DNA of 64,000 bases from Planctomycetota bacterium (GCA_963204915.1 CAUJHS010000106.1:99506-163505), one strand, 5' to 3'. Counted from the stretch's first letter, positions 17,454 through 25,226 are shown. Numbers and translations are program-made. The notes: generated by a model from the sequence alone, not told the origin.

Positions 17454-18323
17454 TTACGGATTGATTGGGACGAAAACTGCCTGCGGCGCCACCTGGAGCG
17501 GTGCCGCTTTCCCCGAGTGGAAATTGATCTCGTTTGCTTGCTGAACCGAACCGGTGAGCGAAGGGATCGCGAAGGATCGCACCAACTGGAGCTGACCATC
17601 TCCAAACGCAATGCCGCGAAGGAGATACGATGCTCGCCCAACGCGGTCGTGAAGGCCGCGGAGCGGCTCGTCGAGCGGGGCTTGCTCGCCGTGTTGCGGT
17701 TCGGCCCGAAGCCCACCTACGTGCTCAGTTTGGACCGGCTGGCGAAGGTTGAGCCTCCCCCCGATCCGCTGGATTCCACGCGGCTGTTCGAAGGCGACTG
17801 GTCACCGGTGGTCACCGGTGGTCACTCCCCCCGCGCGCCCCGTGAAAGAGATATTTATATCTCCCGTGTCAACCGTGAAACCCGTGTCCCCCGTGGCGCG
17901 CAAGGGGGTGCAGGGGGAAAACCGGTGACCACCGGCGACCACCCCGAAGCGGCGAGGTCGCCGCAACGAGGATCGGCCGGCGGCGTGCGGCTGGCGGACC
18001 TGAGCGACGACGACGTGCGGCAGTTGAACCTGCCGCGGTTGCACGCGGCGCATGCGGATGCGGTCAGCCAAGGCTGGCTGAATCCAGGGCGCGAGGATGC
18101 GAGAAAGTTTCTCGCGATGTGCGCCCATGCGGCGACGGCGCCGGGCATTCACACGCCGGCCCGTGTGGTGTACGCGGCGGTGAAGAACTACTGGTTCGAT
18201 CGGGCCAGCCAGCGGGCCTGGGACTGGGCCAGCCAAGTGCTCAGCCGTTGTCCCGAGTGGGGCGGCGCGGAGCCGGAATGCGAGCCGAACGAGAGACCGA
18301 CAGCGACCCTGCGGAGAGTTTGA
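17436..18323 (+). CDS. Putative phage replication initiator (winged-helix protein with iterons in its gene)
   Basis: A 295-aa protein. The N-terminal 110 residues resemble a winged-helix domain of the phage O/DnaD-like type (ISKRNAAKEIRCSPNAVVKA then AERLVERGLLAVLRFGPKPTYVLS). A Pro/Gly-rich linker follows, then a helical C-terminal region rich in Trp and Ala (YAAVKNYWFDRASQRAWDWA). The linker is encoded by the second iteron clusters, as phage lambda ori lies inside gene O. GTG 17436 is the only start after an in-frame stop at 17427, and no Shine-Dalgarno is visible. The replication role is inferred from the domain and the iterons. Confidence 0.6.
   Translation: MTTSDQLRIDWDENCLRRHLERCRFPRVEIDLVCLLNRTGERRDREGSHQLELTISKRNAAKEIRCSPNAVVKAAERLVERGLLAVLRFGPKPTYVLSLDRLAKVEPPPDPLDSTRLFEGDWSPVVTGGHSPRAPRERDIYISRVNRETRVPRGAQGGAGGKPVTTGDHPEAARSPQRGSAGGVRLADLSDDDVRQLNLPRLHAAHADAVSQGWLNPGREDARKFLAMCAHAATAPGIHTPARVVYAAVKNYWFDRASQRAWDWASQVLSRCPEWGGAEPECEPNERPTATLRRV
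17799..17943. repeat. Iteron clusters 2 and 3 inside the initiator gene
   Basis: TGGTCACC at 17799, 17809 and (last base T) 17819, then GGTGACCACC at 17924 and the variant GGCGACCACC at 17934. All are 10 bp apart within a cluster and match the motif of cluster 1. Together they make about ten copies in 550 bp, a candidate replication origin. Confidence 0.75.
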
Positions 18324-18325
18324 TC

Positions 18326-18628
18326 ATGAACGACGAGCAAGTCAATGTGCTTCGCGATCTGTGTTGCAAGATAGTGCTTCAAGATGAACGCCTAAGTCCA
18401 CACTGCAAGGTCGTGTATGTAGTAATGATCAAAGGTGCCCGGGGTACTGACGGTCTGGTCGAAAATGTTCCTTTCTATCGGCTTGAACGCGAGTGCGGCC
18501 TTAACGAGGTTGACGTCAAATGTGCGATTTTCGAACTGGCCACTGAACTTGTGATTGAGATCATCGAGATCCAAGGCGGGAGTTTTACGGCGAAAGTATT
18601 TCCTGAATGGGTGTTGTGTGATGAATGA
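18326..18628 (+). CDS. Small winged-helix-like prophage protein
   Basis: A 100-aa product with a probable winged helix (LSPHCKVVYVVMIKG... FYRLERECGLNEVDVKCAIFEL). Base composition is more AT-rich than in flanking genes. GGAGAG precedes the ATG. It lies 2 bp after the initiator-like gene and overlaps the next ATG. The arrangement suggests a replication accessory or regulator, but no family is recognised. Confidence 0.6.
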   Translation: MNDEQVNVLRDLCCKIVLQDERLSPHCKVVYVVMIKGARGTDGLVENVPFYRLERECGLNEVDVKCAIFELATELVIEIIEIQGGSFTAKVFPEWVLCDE

Positions 18629-19178
18629 AAACGAAAAGCCGCTGTGGTGTTGTGTGTGCGGCGACCCCACAACCGACGTCACAGACGTTCGCGCTACGCT
18701 CTTGGCTGGGGATGGCGCACGAACTGTACTGCATCGCGGCGTCTCGTTCTGCCGACGGTGCGCCGCGGCGGGGTACGACGAACGCGATCTCGAAGGGCTT
18801 TTTTCGCTGGCCTTGGCGCCAGGCGTAATGCGTCGTCGCGGCGTTACGCATCGCCTCTGGGTCGCGGAGTTCTACGCGCCCAACGACATCATTGAGACAG
18901 CGATGGTGCGAAGCGAATCGTGTCAATTGCTTGGCATCATTGATGGCAATGGCTGCGTCTGGAAATCGCACGACGCCCACGCCACTTACGGGTACGTCAC
19001 GCCTGACGTTGGCGATCGTTGGTTGCGAGAGTTAATCCGCGACGAAGTTCTGGTGGGCATTTTGAATGTGTTGCGCGATGCCGGCTACACGATCGACTCT
19101 TGCAACCAGCCGTTCCTGAACGTGTGGAACGACAAGGTAATTAAATTGACGCAAGATGATCTCGCCTCACTTTTTTAA
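18621..19178 (+). CDS. Hypothetical prophage protein with N-terminal Cys motifs
   Basis: A 185-aa product starting with WCCVCGDP and a later FCRRC, which could form a zinc-binding site. The rest is mixed alpha/beta with no recognised family. The ATG overlaps the previous gene by 8 bp (ATGAATGA), so translational re-initiation is likely. Confidence 0.6.
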   Translation: MNENEKPLWCCVCGDPTTDVTDVRATLLAGDGARTVLHRGVSFCRRCAAAGYDERDLEGLFSLALAPGVMRRRGVTHRLWVAEFYAPNDIIETAMVRSESCQLLGIIDGNGCVWKSHDAHATYGYVTPDVGDRWLRELIRDEVLVGILNVLRDAGYTIDSCNQPFLNVWNDKVIKLTQDDLASLF

Positions 19179-19207
19179 CCCCTTTCCCCAACCCCGTGGA
19201 GATTCGC

Positions 19208-20914
19208 ATGTCCACCGCCCCTGCCAAGGCCCGCCGGAAGAAGCTGGAGGGCCGAACCATCGCCGAAGTCCGCGAGGCGTTCCACGCTCCGCCCACGCCC
19301 GCGAAAGCGCCCGCCGGCGCCGAACCGATGTCGAGTGGCCGAATCGCGCTGGCCGCGATCACGCCGCACCCCGACAACCCGCGCAAGACCTTCGACCCGC
19401 AAGAGCTGGCCAAGCTGGCCGACTCGATCCGCCGGCATGACGTGCTCCAGCCGGTGCTTGTGCGTCCGCAGGGCGAACTCGGCCAGTATCAGCTCGTGTG
19501 CGGGGAGCGGCGGTTTCGCGCGGCGCAGCTCGCCGGCCTGGAGGCGATCCCCGCCACGGTGCGACTCCTCGACGACGCCGAGACGCTGGAGCTGATGATC
19601 GTCGAGAATGAGGAGCGCGAAAACCTCACGCCGATCGAGCTGGCCGAAGGCCTGGTCATGCTCACCAAGCCGCGCGACGCCGGCGGCGTGGGGCTGACGC
19701 ATGCGGAGGCGGCCGCCAGGTTCTCACACGAAGAGACCTGGGCCACCAACTTGATGCGGCTGCTCTCCTTGCCGCCAGCGTGGCGCCTGCGGATCGCCTC
19801 GGGCGAAGTCCCCCAGACCTTCGGCCGGCTGCTCTTGCCGTACGCAAAGAGCCGCGTGGTGCTGGAGGAGCTGGAGGAAACCATCCGACGCGAACAGGGC
19901 CTGGAAGGATTGCGGCGGGACGACTTTGAAGCGTGGTGCGATAACGCGGTGCGCCACGCCACGCGCCCGATGGACCCCAAGGACAAGCCTTTCTACGACT
20001 ACGAGTTGGGCGGCCATTACGGCCGGCTGTTCAAGCTCACGCCGGAGATCGAGGCCGAGCTGGGCGTGTGCGAGCTGCCGGTTGTGCTGAACCCCTACGG
20101 CAAGCGGGAGCGAGTGACGCTCCCCCGCGCCACGAACGTGCAGCGGTGGGAGGAGTTGCAGACGGCGGCGAAGGAAGAACGCCGCGCCAAGAAGGCGGCT
20201 AAGGCTGCGGGGACCAACGGCAAGAGCGGCGGCAAGTCGGCCGCCGGCGGCACGAAAGGACCGAGCGCGGCGGAGCTGAAGAAGCGGCGCGCCGAGCAGG
20301 ATGCGAGCCTGGCTCGCCGCGCGGCGGACTGGGCCGAGGAGCTGGTCCGGTTGGGCGTAGCGCGCGAGATCAAGAGCGGCGAGTGGGATTGGCTCGCGCG
20401 CTGGTTCTGCCGGTATTACGCCCGATCCTGGGAAGGCTCGCAGCATGCGCGGCAGACGCAGGAGGATGCGGCGACGAGCCTGGGGGCGAAGATCGCCAGC
20501 CACGGCCCGGATGCGGTCTGGGCGCCGGTGCTCGCGTGGATCAACCCGCAAGACGATCCGCTGGGCCGGCTGGACGAACTGGACCGGGCCGAAGCGGTGA
20601 CGATCCTCACGCCCACGCCGGAGCAACATCTGGAGATCAGCCGCGACGTCGTGTATCGCCTGGCCGAGCTGACCGGCGTGAAGCTCGCGGACGAGTGGAA
20701 GGCGTGCCGCGGCGAAAGGCTCGTGCGGTTCCTGGAGCTGCACACGATGGAGCAATTGACCGACCTGGCCAAGGAATGGGGCGAAGGGGTGTACACGTCG
20801 AAGAAGCAAGCGCTGGTGGAGGACCTCCGCCAGTCGCACAGCAGCGGGCCGCACGCCCTGCCCGCCGTGCTCAAAGCGGCCGTTCCCGCAACCAAGAAAC
20901 CCAAGCCGAGGTAA
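19208..20914 (+). CDS. ParB/Spo0J-family DNA-binding protein
   Basis: A 568-aa protein. A ParB N-terminal domain at about residues 45-150 contains ITPHPDNPRKTFD, the nucleotide-binding CGERRFRAAQLAGL motif and the ENEERENLTPIE segment typical of ParB/RepB. An HTH-like region follows (LTHAEAAARFSHEETWATNLMRLLSLP). A Lys/Ala-rich linker and a long C-terminal domain of unknown family complete it. No ParA ATPase is seen nearby. It may spread from parS-like sites, for which the palindromes at 14643 and 14710 are candidates. GGAGA upstream supports the ATG at 19208. Confidence 0.85.
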   Translation: MSTAPAKARRKKLEGRTIAEVREAFHAPPTPAKAPAGAEPMSSGRIALAAITPHPDNPRKTFDPQELAKLADSIRRHDVLQPVLVRPQGELGQYQLVCGERRFRAAQLAGLEAIPATVRLLDDAETLELMIVENEERENLTPIELAEGLVMLTKPRDAGGVGLTHAEAAARFSHEETWATNLMRLLSLPPAWRLRIASGEVPQTFGRLLLPYAKSRVVLEELEETIRREQGLEGLRRDDFEAWCDNAVRHATRPMDPKDKPFYDYELGGHYGRLFKLTPEIEAELGVCELPVVLNPYGKRERVTLPRATNVQRWEELQTAAKEERRAKKAAKAAGTNGKSGGKSAAGGTKGPSAAELKKRRAEQDASLARRAADWAEELVRLGVAREIKSGEWDWLARWFCRYYARSWEGSQHARQTQEDAATSLGAKIASHGPDAVWAPVLAWINPQDDPLGRLDELDRAEAVTILTPTPEQHLEISRDVVYRLAELTGVKLADEWKACRGERLVRFLELHTMEQLTDLAKEWGEGVYTSKKQALVEDLRQSHSSGPHALPAVLKAAVPATKKPKPR

Positions 20915-20916
20915 CG

Positions 20917-21300
20917 ATGGAATTACAGATCACCCAAACCGAAGAGATCCTGCTGGTCGACGGCGTCCCCTGCCGGCGGTGGCGCGGCGTGACGCCGGGC
21001 GGCGTCCCGTGCGATGTGCTCGTGCATCGCGTGTTGATCCCCGAGGGCCTGTCGGAAGCGGAGTTCGCCGACCTGCAAGCGGTCGACGGGCCGACGAAGA
21101 TCCTCACCTTCGCCGAGCGGCTGCTGCTCTTGTATAGCCTGCTCTCGATCGGCCTCCCGCCGGCCTGGCAGGATCGCGAACAGGAGCTGTTGGGGTTCAT
21201 TCTCGGCGGCGCGGCGGAGCAAGTCGCCGCGGCGGAAGCGGAGCTGATGGCGAAGGGCCTGCTGCACGTGGGAGGGACGCCCGATGACGCGACACGATGA
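20917..21300 (+). CDS. Hypothetical prophage protein
   Basis: A 127-aa product with a beta-rich N-terminus (ILLVDGVPCRRWRGVTPGGVPCDVLVHRV) and a helical C-terminus. It has no recognised family. GAGGT lies just before the ATG. It is 2 bp after the ParB-like gene and overlaps the next gene by 17 bp, so it belongs to the same operon. Confidence 0.65.
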   Translation: MELQITQTEEILLVDGVPCRRWRGVTPGGVPCDVLVHRVLIPEGLSEAEFADLQAVDGPTKILTFAERLLLLYSLLSIGLPPAWQDREQELLGFILGGAAEQVAAAEAELMAKGLLHVGGTPDDATR

Positions 21301-21469
21301 TCTGGAGCGGCTGCTCGACCTGGTGCGGGCCGTGCGGAACGCCCAGCGGGAGTTCTTTCGCACGCGCAGCGCCAGCGCCTTGGAGCGTTCGAAGGCGCTG
21401 GAGAAGCAAGTGGATGAGCTGCTGGCGAAAATCAACTCGCCGCAGCAAGAGTTGTTTGGCGACGCCTGA
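21284..21469 (+). CDS. Small coiled-coil prophage protein
   Basis: A 61-aa charged helical protein (DLERLLDLVRAVRNAQREFF ... LERSKALEKQVDELLAKI), probably a coiled coil. No function is known. It overlaps the end of the preceding gene and precedes csrA by 26 bp. Confidence 0.6.
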   Translation: MTRHDDLERLLDLVRAVRNAQREFFRTRSASALERSKALEKQVDELLAKINSPQQELFGDA

Positions 21470-21495
21470 TTTCCCTGTTTCCCAAGGAGGAAGCG

Positions 21496-21708
21496 ATGCT
21501 AGTGCTCAGTCGACGAGTGGAGCAGCGTGTCATTATCGGCGGCGTGATCGAGGTGCTCGTGATCGAGGTGCGCGGCGACAAGGTCCGCCTGGGCATTATC
21601 GCCCCGCCGGAGGTGTCGATCGACCGCGAGGAGATCCATCTCCACAAGCTGGCCGCGCAGGCCCGCTTACCCCAGGCCCTTTCCCAGGAAAGGAGCGTCG
21701 CGCCATGA
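21496..21708 (+). CDS. csrA: CsrA-family RNA-binding regulator
   Basis: A 70-aa protein closely matching CsrA: MLVLSRRV start, RGDKVRLGI core and SIDREEI with R44 retained, so RNA binding to GGA-containing hairpins is expected. The C-terminus has a short extra tail. AGGAGG precedes the ATG. A phage-borne CsrA could reprogram host translation or time its own late genes; the hairpin covering the capsid ribosome-binding site is one possible target. Confidence 0.93.
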   Translation: MLVLSRRVEQRVIIGGVIEVLVIEVRGDKVRLGIIAPPEVSIDREEIHLHKLAAQARLPQALSQERSVAP

Positions 21709-22088
21709 GGCCCACGCGCCGCCAGCGCGAGAGCTGGTCGCACCTGGAGACCGATACCGCGGTGGTCGCGATCGGCGATCGGCGGCTCGCGATCACGACC
21801 TGCCGCGGCGTGGCGCCGGAAGCCTGGTGGCGCGACCTGTGGCACGCGGAGGAGCTGGAGCGGCTGGCCCCCGCAGCCGAGCAGCTCGCAGCGATGGCGC
21901 CCGACGCGCGTGACCGCGTCGTGCGGAAGATTTTGGATGACGGCTCCGGCGGCGGCGGGAGCTTGCTCATGAAGTACATCAAGCATCACCAGCGGCAAGA
22001 CCCGCGCGACTGGCCCGCCGGCCTGCGCGTGGCGGTGCTCGCCGCGCTCGCCAGGTCCGGCCATGAGCGACGCGCCCGATCCGTCTGA
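21705..22088 (+). CDS. Hypothetical prophage protein
   Basis: A 127-aa product, ATGA-overlapped with csrA. It contains a Trp-rich helix (APEAWWRDLWHAEELERLAP) and a Gly-rich turn (DGSGGGGS). No family is recognised. The 3' end overlaps the next gene by 26 bp. Confidence 0.6.
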   Translation: MRPTRRQRESWSHLETDTAVVAIGDRRLAITTCRGVAPEAWWRDLWHAEELERLAPAAEQLAAMAPDARDRVVRKILDDGSGGGGSLLMKYIKHHQRQDPRDWPAGLRVAVLAALARSGHERRARSV

Positions 22089-22299
22089 CGACTTCGATGA
22101 GAAGGACGCCTCCTGGAATGATGCGTGGTGGGACGAAGACGAAGACTTGCTGGACGACGAAGACGCGTTGGATCGCGCCTACGAGGAGTGCGGCTACTCG
22201 CCCGAGCTGGGCGCGTGCATGCTCGGCGGGACCGAGCACTGCGATTTTGAGTGTCCGTTTCGCGATCACCCTGAACACTGGTTTGGAGAGGAAGAATAA
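22063..22299 (+). CDS. Small very acidic prophage protein
   Basis: A 78-aa protein with over thirty Asp/Glu residues (DDFDEKDASWNDAWWDEDED) and four Cys in the second half. Extreme acidity is reminiscent of DNA-mimic or RNA-polymerase-binding phage proteins, but that is only an analogy. Its last base overlaps the start of the next gene. Confidence 0.6.
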   Translation: MSDAPDPSDDFDEKDASWNDAWWDEDEDLLDDEDALDRAYEECGYSPELGACMLGGTEHCDFECPFRDHPEHWFGEEE

Positions 22300-22763
22300 T
22301 GGCCAAAATCTACGTCGCGTCCTCGTGGCGCAATGTGATTCAGCCCCTCATCGTGGCGACACTGCGGCGGTGCGGCCACAAGGTGTATGACTTTCGGAAC
22401 CCGATGCCAGGCAATAACGGCTTCGGGTGGCGCGAGGTTGATCCGAATTGGCAGAACTGGACGCCTCAGCAGTACCGCGAGGGATTGCAGCATCCGATCG
22501 CCAAAGCGGGCTATGACCTCGACAAGGCCGCGCTCGACGATTGCGACGCATGCGTGCTCGTGCTCCCGTCGGGCAGGTCCGCCTCGTGGGAGTTTGGTTA
22601 TGCGATCGGCGCTGGAAAGAAGGGCGCCGTGGTGATGTTCGAGTCGTGCGAACCGGAGCTGATGTATCGCGAGTCGCCGATTCTCACCACGCCCGACGAG
22701 TTGATGGACTGGGCCGGTATGCCGGGGCTTTTCAGCCGTGGAAAGGCGAAAGCTCGACGCTGA
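22299..22763 (+). CDS. Nucleoside 2-deoxyribosyltransferase-like protein
   Basis: A 154-aa Rossmann-like protein of the nucleoside 2-deoxyribosyltransferase superfamily: IYVASSWRN start, YDF after the second strand, and LPSGRSASWEFGYAIGAGK, where the Glu corresponds to the catalytic position. Such phage proteins may salvage or modify deoxynucleosides. Its last 14 codons run through the first repeat of the mini-CRISPR array, so the C-terminus (LFSRGKAKARR) is written in CRISPR repeat sequence. Confidence 0.75.
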   Translation: MAKIYVASSWRNVIQPLIVATLRRCGHKVYDFRNPMPGNNGFGWREVDPNWQNWTPQQYREGLQHPIAKAGYDLDKAALDDCDACVLVLPSGRSASWEFGYAIGAGKKGAVVMFESCEPELMYRESPILTTPDELMDWAGMPGLFSRGKAKARR

Positions 22764-22889
22764 TGGAGAGCTGGAAGACCTACTTCAATGGTGCCACGGC
22801 TTTTCAGCCGTGGAAAGCGCGTTGCGCTGGATCGCGGTGTGCACCTTGGCCGCACTTCAATGGGGCCACGGCTTTTCAGCCGTGGAAAG
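22710..22889. CRISPR. Solitary mini-CRISPR array: three 36-bp repeats, two 36-bp spacers
   Basis: Complete repeats lie at 22782-22817 and 22854-22889, 36 bp each and differing at one position (GGTGCC against GGGGCC). They start ACTTCAATGG and end CAGCCGTGGAAAG. A third copy at 22710-22745 keeps its last 22 bases and is degenerate at its left end. Both spacers (22746-22781 and 22818-22853) are exactly 36 bp and unrelated. The repeat folds through CCACGGC/GCCGTGG. No cas gene is in the window. The degenerate copy at the left suggests a leader on the right and minus-strand transcription. Confidence 0.85.
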
Positions 22890-22899
22890 GGTAACGCCT

Positions 22900-23172
22900 A
22901 TGATGATCGCTCCTTTCTTTCTCGAACGTCAACTACCCGACGGCCGCACCAAGTGTCTGATGCGGCTGTTAGATGGCTGGCGCCTCGGCGTGACGCCGCC
23001 GCACGACAACAGCGCCTACACCGATCTGTGGGATTATCCATCGGGGTATGAGGCCTGGGAGGCGTTCGAAGCGTTCGACGGGACGGCCGAGCCGGAGGGC
23101 TGGGTGCGTCACAAACCAAGCAACCGCCGCCGGCCTGGCGGCGATTCATCCAAGGAGTATGTAGCACCATGA
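22900..23172 (+). CDS. Hypothetical prophage protein
   Basis: A 90-aa product with several Trp and Tyr residues (DGWRLGVTPPHDNSAYTDLWDY). No family is recognised. The end of the third CRISPR repeat (GTGGAAAGG) sits 9 bp before the ATG pair at 22900/22903 and acts as its Shine-Dalgarno. It overlaps the next gene by 4 bp. Confidence 0.6.
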   Translation: MMIAPFFLERQLPDGRTKCLMRLLDGWRLGVTPPHDNSAYTDLWDYPSGYEAWEAFEAFDGTAEPEGWVRHKPSNRRRPGGDSSKEYVAP

Positions 23173-23540
23173 AATCCCTCCCCCGACGCCTGCGCGACAT
23201 CGCCGATCTGCTCGCCGCGCTGAGCGTGACCAATGCCGACCTCGTGGCGGTGTCGGTCTACGGCGCGAATTCCGTGACGGTGCAGCTCCGGCCGTCGGCG
23301 CTGTTGCGGGTGTTTCACGCGCTCCGCGTGCCCGCGTCTCGCATAAACAAGTCCATCAGCTCGACGGGCGATCTGCATGTGGACTTCACCGCACGCGGGG
23401 CCTGGTGGGGCTGCTGCGTGCTGGCCGACTCCGAAGCGGGCCAGCTCTTGCGGGGATGGCTGGAGAGCCGCACGCGGGCGGCCTTGGCGCATCAACCGAA
23501 AGCGCTCCCGCCGCCTGAGAAGTTGCTGCCATCCGCCTAA
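23169..23540 (+). CDS. Hypothetical prophage protein
   Basis: A 123-aa alpha/beta product (RLRDIADLLAALSVTNADLV, then SVTVQLRPSALLRVFHALRV). No family is recognised. AAGGAG precedes the ATG, which overlaps the previous stop. Confidence 0.6.
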   Translation: MKSLPRRLRDIADLLAALSVTNADLVAVSVYGANSVTVQLRPSALLRVFHALRVPASRINKSISSTGDLHVDFTARGAWWGCCVLADSEAGQLLRGWLESRTRAALAHQPKALPPPEKLLPSA

Positions 23541-23596
23541 ACCGCCAAGTTTCCCTTGCGGCGAAATGCTCGCCTTGGTAGCATCCCGTCAGCGGC

Positions 23597-23626
23597 GCCC
23601 CACCCTGGTTGGGGCAGGCTTCTTTT
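23597..23626 (+). terminator. Possible weak intrinsic terminator
   Basis: GCCCCA (23597-23602) pairs with TGGGGC (23610-23615), then AGGCTTCTTTT. The T-run is interrupted. It lies after the gene ending at 23540 and just before the CsrA-like small gene. Confidence 0.35.
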
Positions 23627-23638
23627 GAGGTGGCTCAC

Positions 23639-23833
23639 GTGGGGCAATCCAAACGCATTACCCTCTCGGTGGGTCAACGGCTGGAGATCGCATCCGGCGC
23701 CACGATCGTGTTCGTGCGGGATAACTCGAACGGGACGATCGTGCTCGATGTGAACGGCCAGACCCCTCCGAAGATCGACCGCGAGCGACGGCGGCGACGA
23801 CCGCTCCGCCGCCAGCCCCTCCCAACTCGGTAG
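23639..23833 (+). CDS. Small beta-rich protein, possibly CsrA-like
   Basis: A 64-aa product from GTG 23639, with GAGGTGG upstream. ITLSVGQRLEI, then a strand and KIDRE resemble the order of CsrA strands (LSRRVGQ... VHREE), but the RR pair is missing. A basic tail (ERRRRRPLRRQ) follows. It could be a divergent CsrA-fold RNA-binding protein; this is tentative. It is the last gene before a strong terminator. Confidence 0.45.
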   Translation: MGQSKRITLSVGQRLEIASGATIVFVRDNSNGTIVLDVNGQTPPKIDRERRRRRPLRRQPLPTR

Positions 23834-23852
23834 CCAATCCGCCACGGATCAT

Positions 23853-23903
23853 ACGGCCTAGCTCCTCCCGCAGTGGCCACGGGTGGAGCTGGGCCGTTTT
23901 TTT
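23853..23903 (+). terminator. Strong intrinsic terminator ending the early region
   Basis: ACGGCC(T)AGCTCC at 23853-23865 pairs with GGAGCT(GG)GCCGT at 23885-23897 and is followed by seven T. This separates the early gene block from the membrane-protein and late block. Confidence 0.85.
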
Positions 23904-24044
23904 ATGCGCCATCCCTGGTTCGCCGGGGGCGGCCTGGCTCGCCCTGCGGGGAACATGGTCACGGAGGGACGATGCGAACATGGCCGGCACGGACGCCGGC
24001 CCCCTCGGGTGTGTTTCCGGTTCGTGACAAGGACGGTCACGCGC

Positions 24045-25202
24045 ATGCTGCGCCGCTCAACCCACTTCGCCCTCTCGACCCTGCTCTGCTTGGCGGCGCT
24101 GCTGCTGTGCTACGGCTGCCAACATCCGGCGCTTTCTCAGGACAGGGCGCCCGCGCCAGAGATCACCGCCGAGCGCTGCCAGCTCACGGAGCGCTTGCAG
24201 TGGCAATGGGTTCCGCCCCAGTGCCTCACGATCCAAGGCGCGCAGGTCTGCATTCCCGGCCATTGGCACAACCGCTTCGCGCCGTGCGCGATCTGCGGCG
24301 ACCGCACGCAGCGGCCCGGCTCGGTCGCCCAGGCCAACCCGCAACTCGCCTCCTTGCCCCAACCGGCGAACCCGGCGCCGACCGCGCCTGTCGCCCACAC
24401 AGCCCCCGCACCAACCATGCCGGCCGCTCCGCCCGCGCAAGCGGCGGGACAAACTCGCGACGAAGAGCGCCTAGCGCGACTTGCCGCGGAGCTGGCCGGC
24501 CTGAGAATTCAGGGGGCGCAGTGGGGGACCCAGTGGGAGGCGTGCGATGGCCGACTCAAGCAAATCGAGGCGCAGCAGTCCAGCCAGGGCGAGCAGCTCG
24601 CCGCCTTGCGCCGCGACGTGGAGCTGCTCGGCGCCGGGGTGCAGGACCTCGACGCCGCCCAGCTCGAGCTGCGGGCCGCCGTCGAGCGACTCGGAGCTGG
24701 CGTCACTGGCGTGGAAAGCGCTGCAGCGGAGGATCGCGCGCGACTCCGCCAGCGGGTCGCCGAGATTGTCGGACCTCTGGTTGCGTCGGCTGCTGCGGAG
24801 TGGGGCCTATCGCAAGCCGCCGCGCTTGCTGTGGAAGGCTTTGCTGTTGGGGGTCCGGCTGGGCTGGGAGTCGCGGCCGCCGGCTGGCTCGTCGCCCGAG
24901 CGCTGCGGCGCGGGCGATTGATCCACGTCAGCTCGGGCGTCACGGATGCGACGGAGACCAATGCGGGCGGCCAGGAGGCGCCCGCGGAGCCTTCCTTTCG
25001 CGGAGAATCCCACACCGTCGTGATCGAGAACCCGCCTCCGCCGCAGGTCACGGTCACCGAGCAGACCTTCGTGCCCTACGCGACGGATCGGTTCTCCCAG
25101 GCGCACGCGTGGGCCTGCGAGAAGATGGCCCAAAAGTATCCCGGCTCGACCGCGATGCTGGAAACGCTCAAGAGTCTGATCGAACAAAAACTTCGCGCTT
25201 AA
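24045..25202 (+). CDS. Prophage membrane-anchored coiled-coil protein
   Basis: A 385-aa protein with an N-terminal hydrophobic signal (ALSTLLCLAALLLCYGC) that could be a weak lipobox, a Pro/Ala-rich stretch, and a long heptad-rich region (LKQIEAQQSSQGEQLAALRR ...). A Gly/Ala-rich hydrophobic hairpin near residue 270-300 (GGPAGLGVAAAGWLVARAL) precedes a soluble C-terminus. Function is unknown; position between early and packaging genes allows an envelope or lysis role. The start at 24045 has AAGGA at a slightly long distance. Confidence 0.6.
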   Translation: MLRRSTHFALSTLLCLAALLLCYGCQHPALSQDRAPAPEITAERCQLTERLQWQWVPPQCLTIQGAQVCIPGHWHNRFAPCAICGDRTQRPGSVAQANPQLASLPQPANPAPTAPVAHTAPAPTMPAAPPAQAAGQTRDEERLARLAAELAGLRIQGAQWGTQWEACDGRLKQIEAQQSSQGEQLAALRRDVELLGAGVQDLDAAQLELRAAVERLGAGVTGVESAAAEDRARLRQRVAEIVGPLVASAAAEWGLSQAAALAVEGFAVGGPAGLGVAAAGWLVARALRRGRLIHVSSGVTDATETNAGGQEAPAEPSFRGESHTVVIENPPPPQVTVTEQTFVPYATDRFSQAHAWACEKMAQKYPGSTAMLETLKSLIEQKLRA

Positions 25203-25226
25203 TGCGACACCCGGAAGGATCAAGCG

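Noticed and set aside
22724..22889. Repeats as mere translation-initiation elements (GGAAAG Shine-Dalgarno copies)
   Set aside because: The similarity extends over 36 bp with exact 36-bp spacing and an internal dyad, which ribosome-binding sites would not produce.
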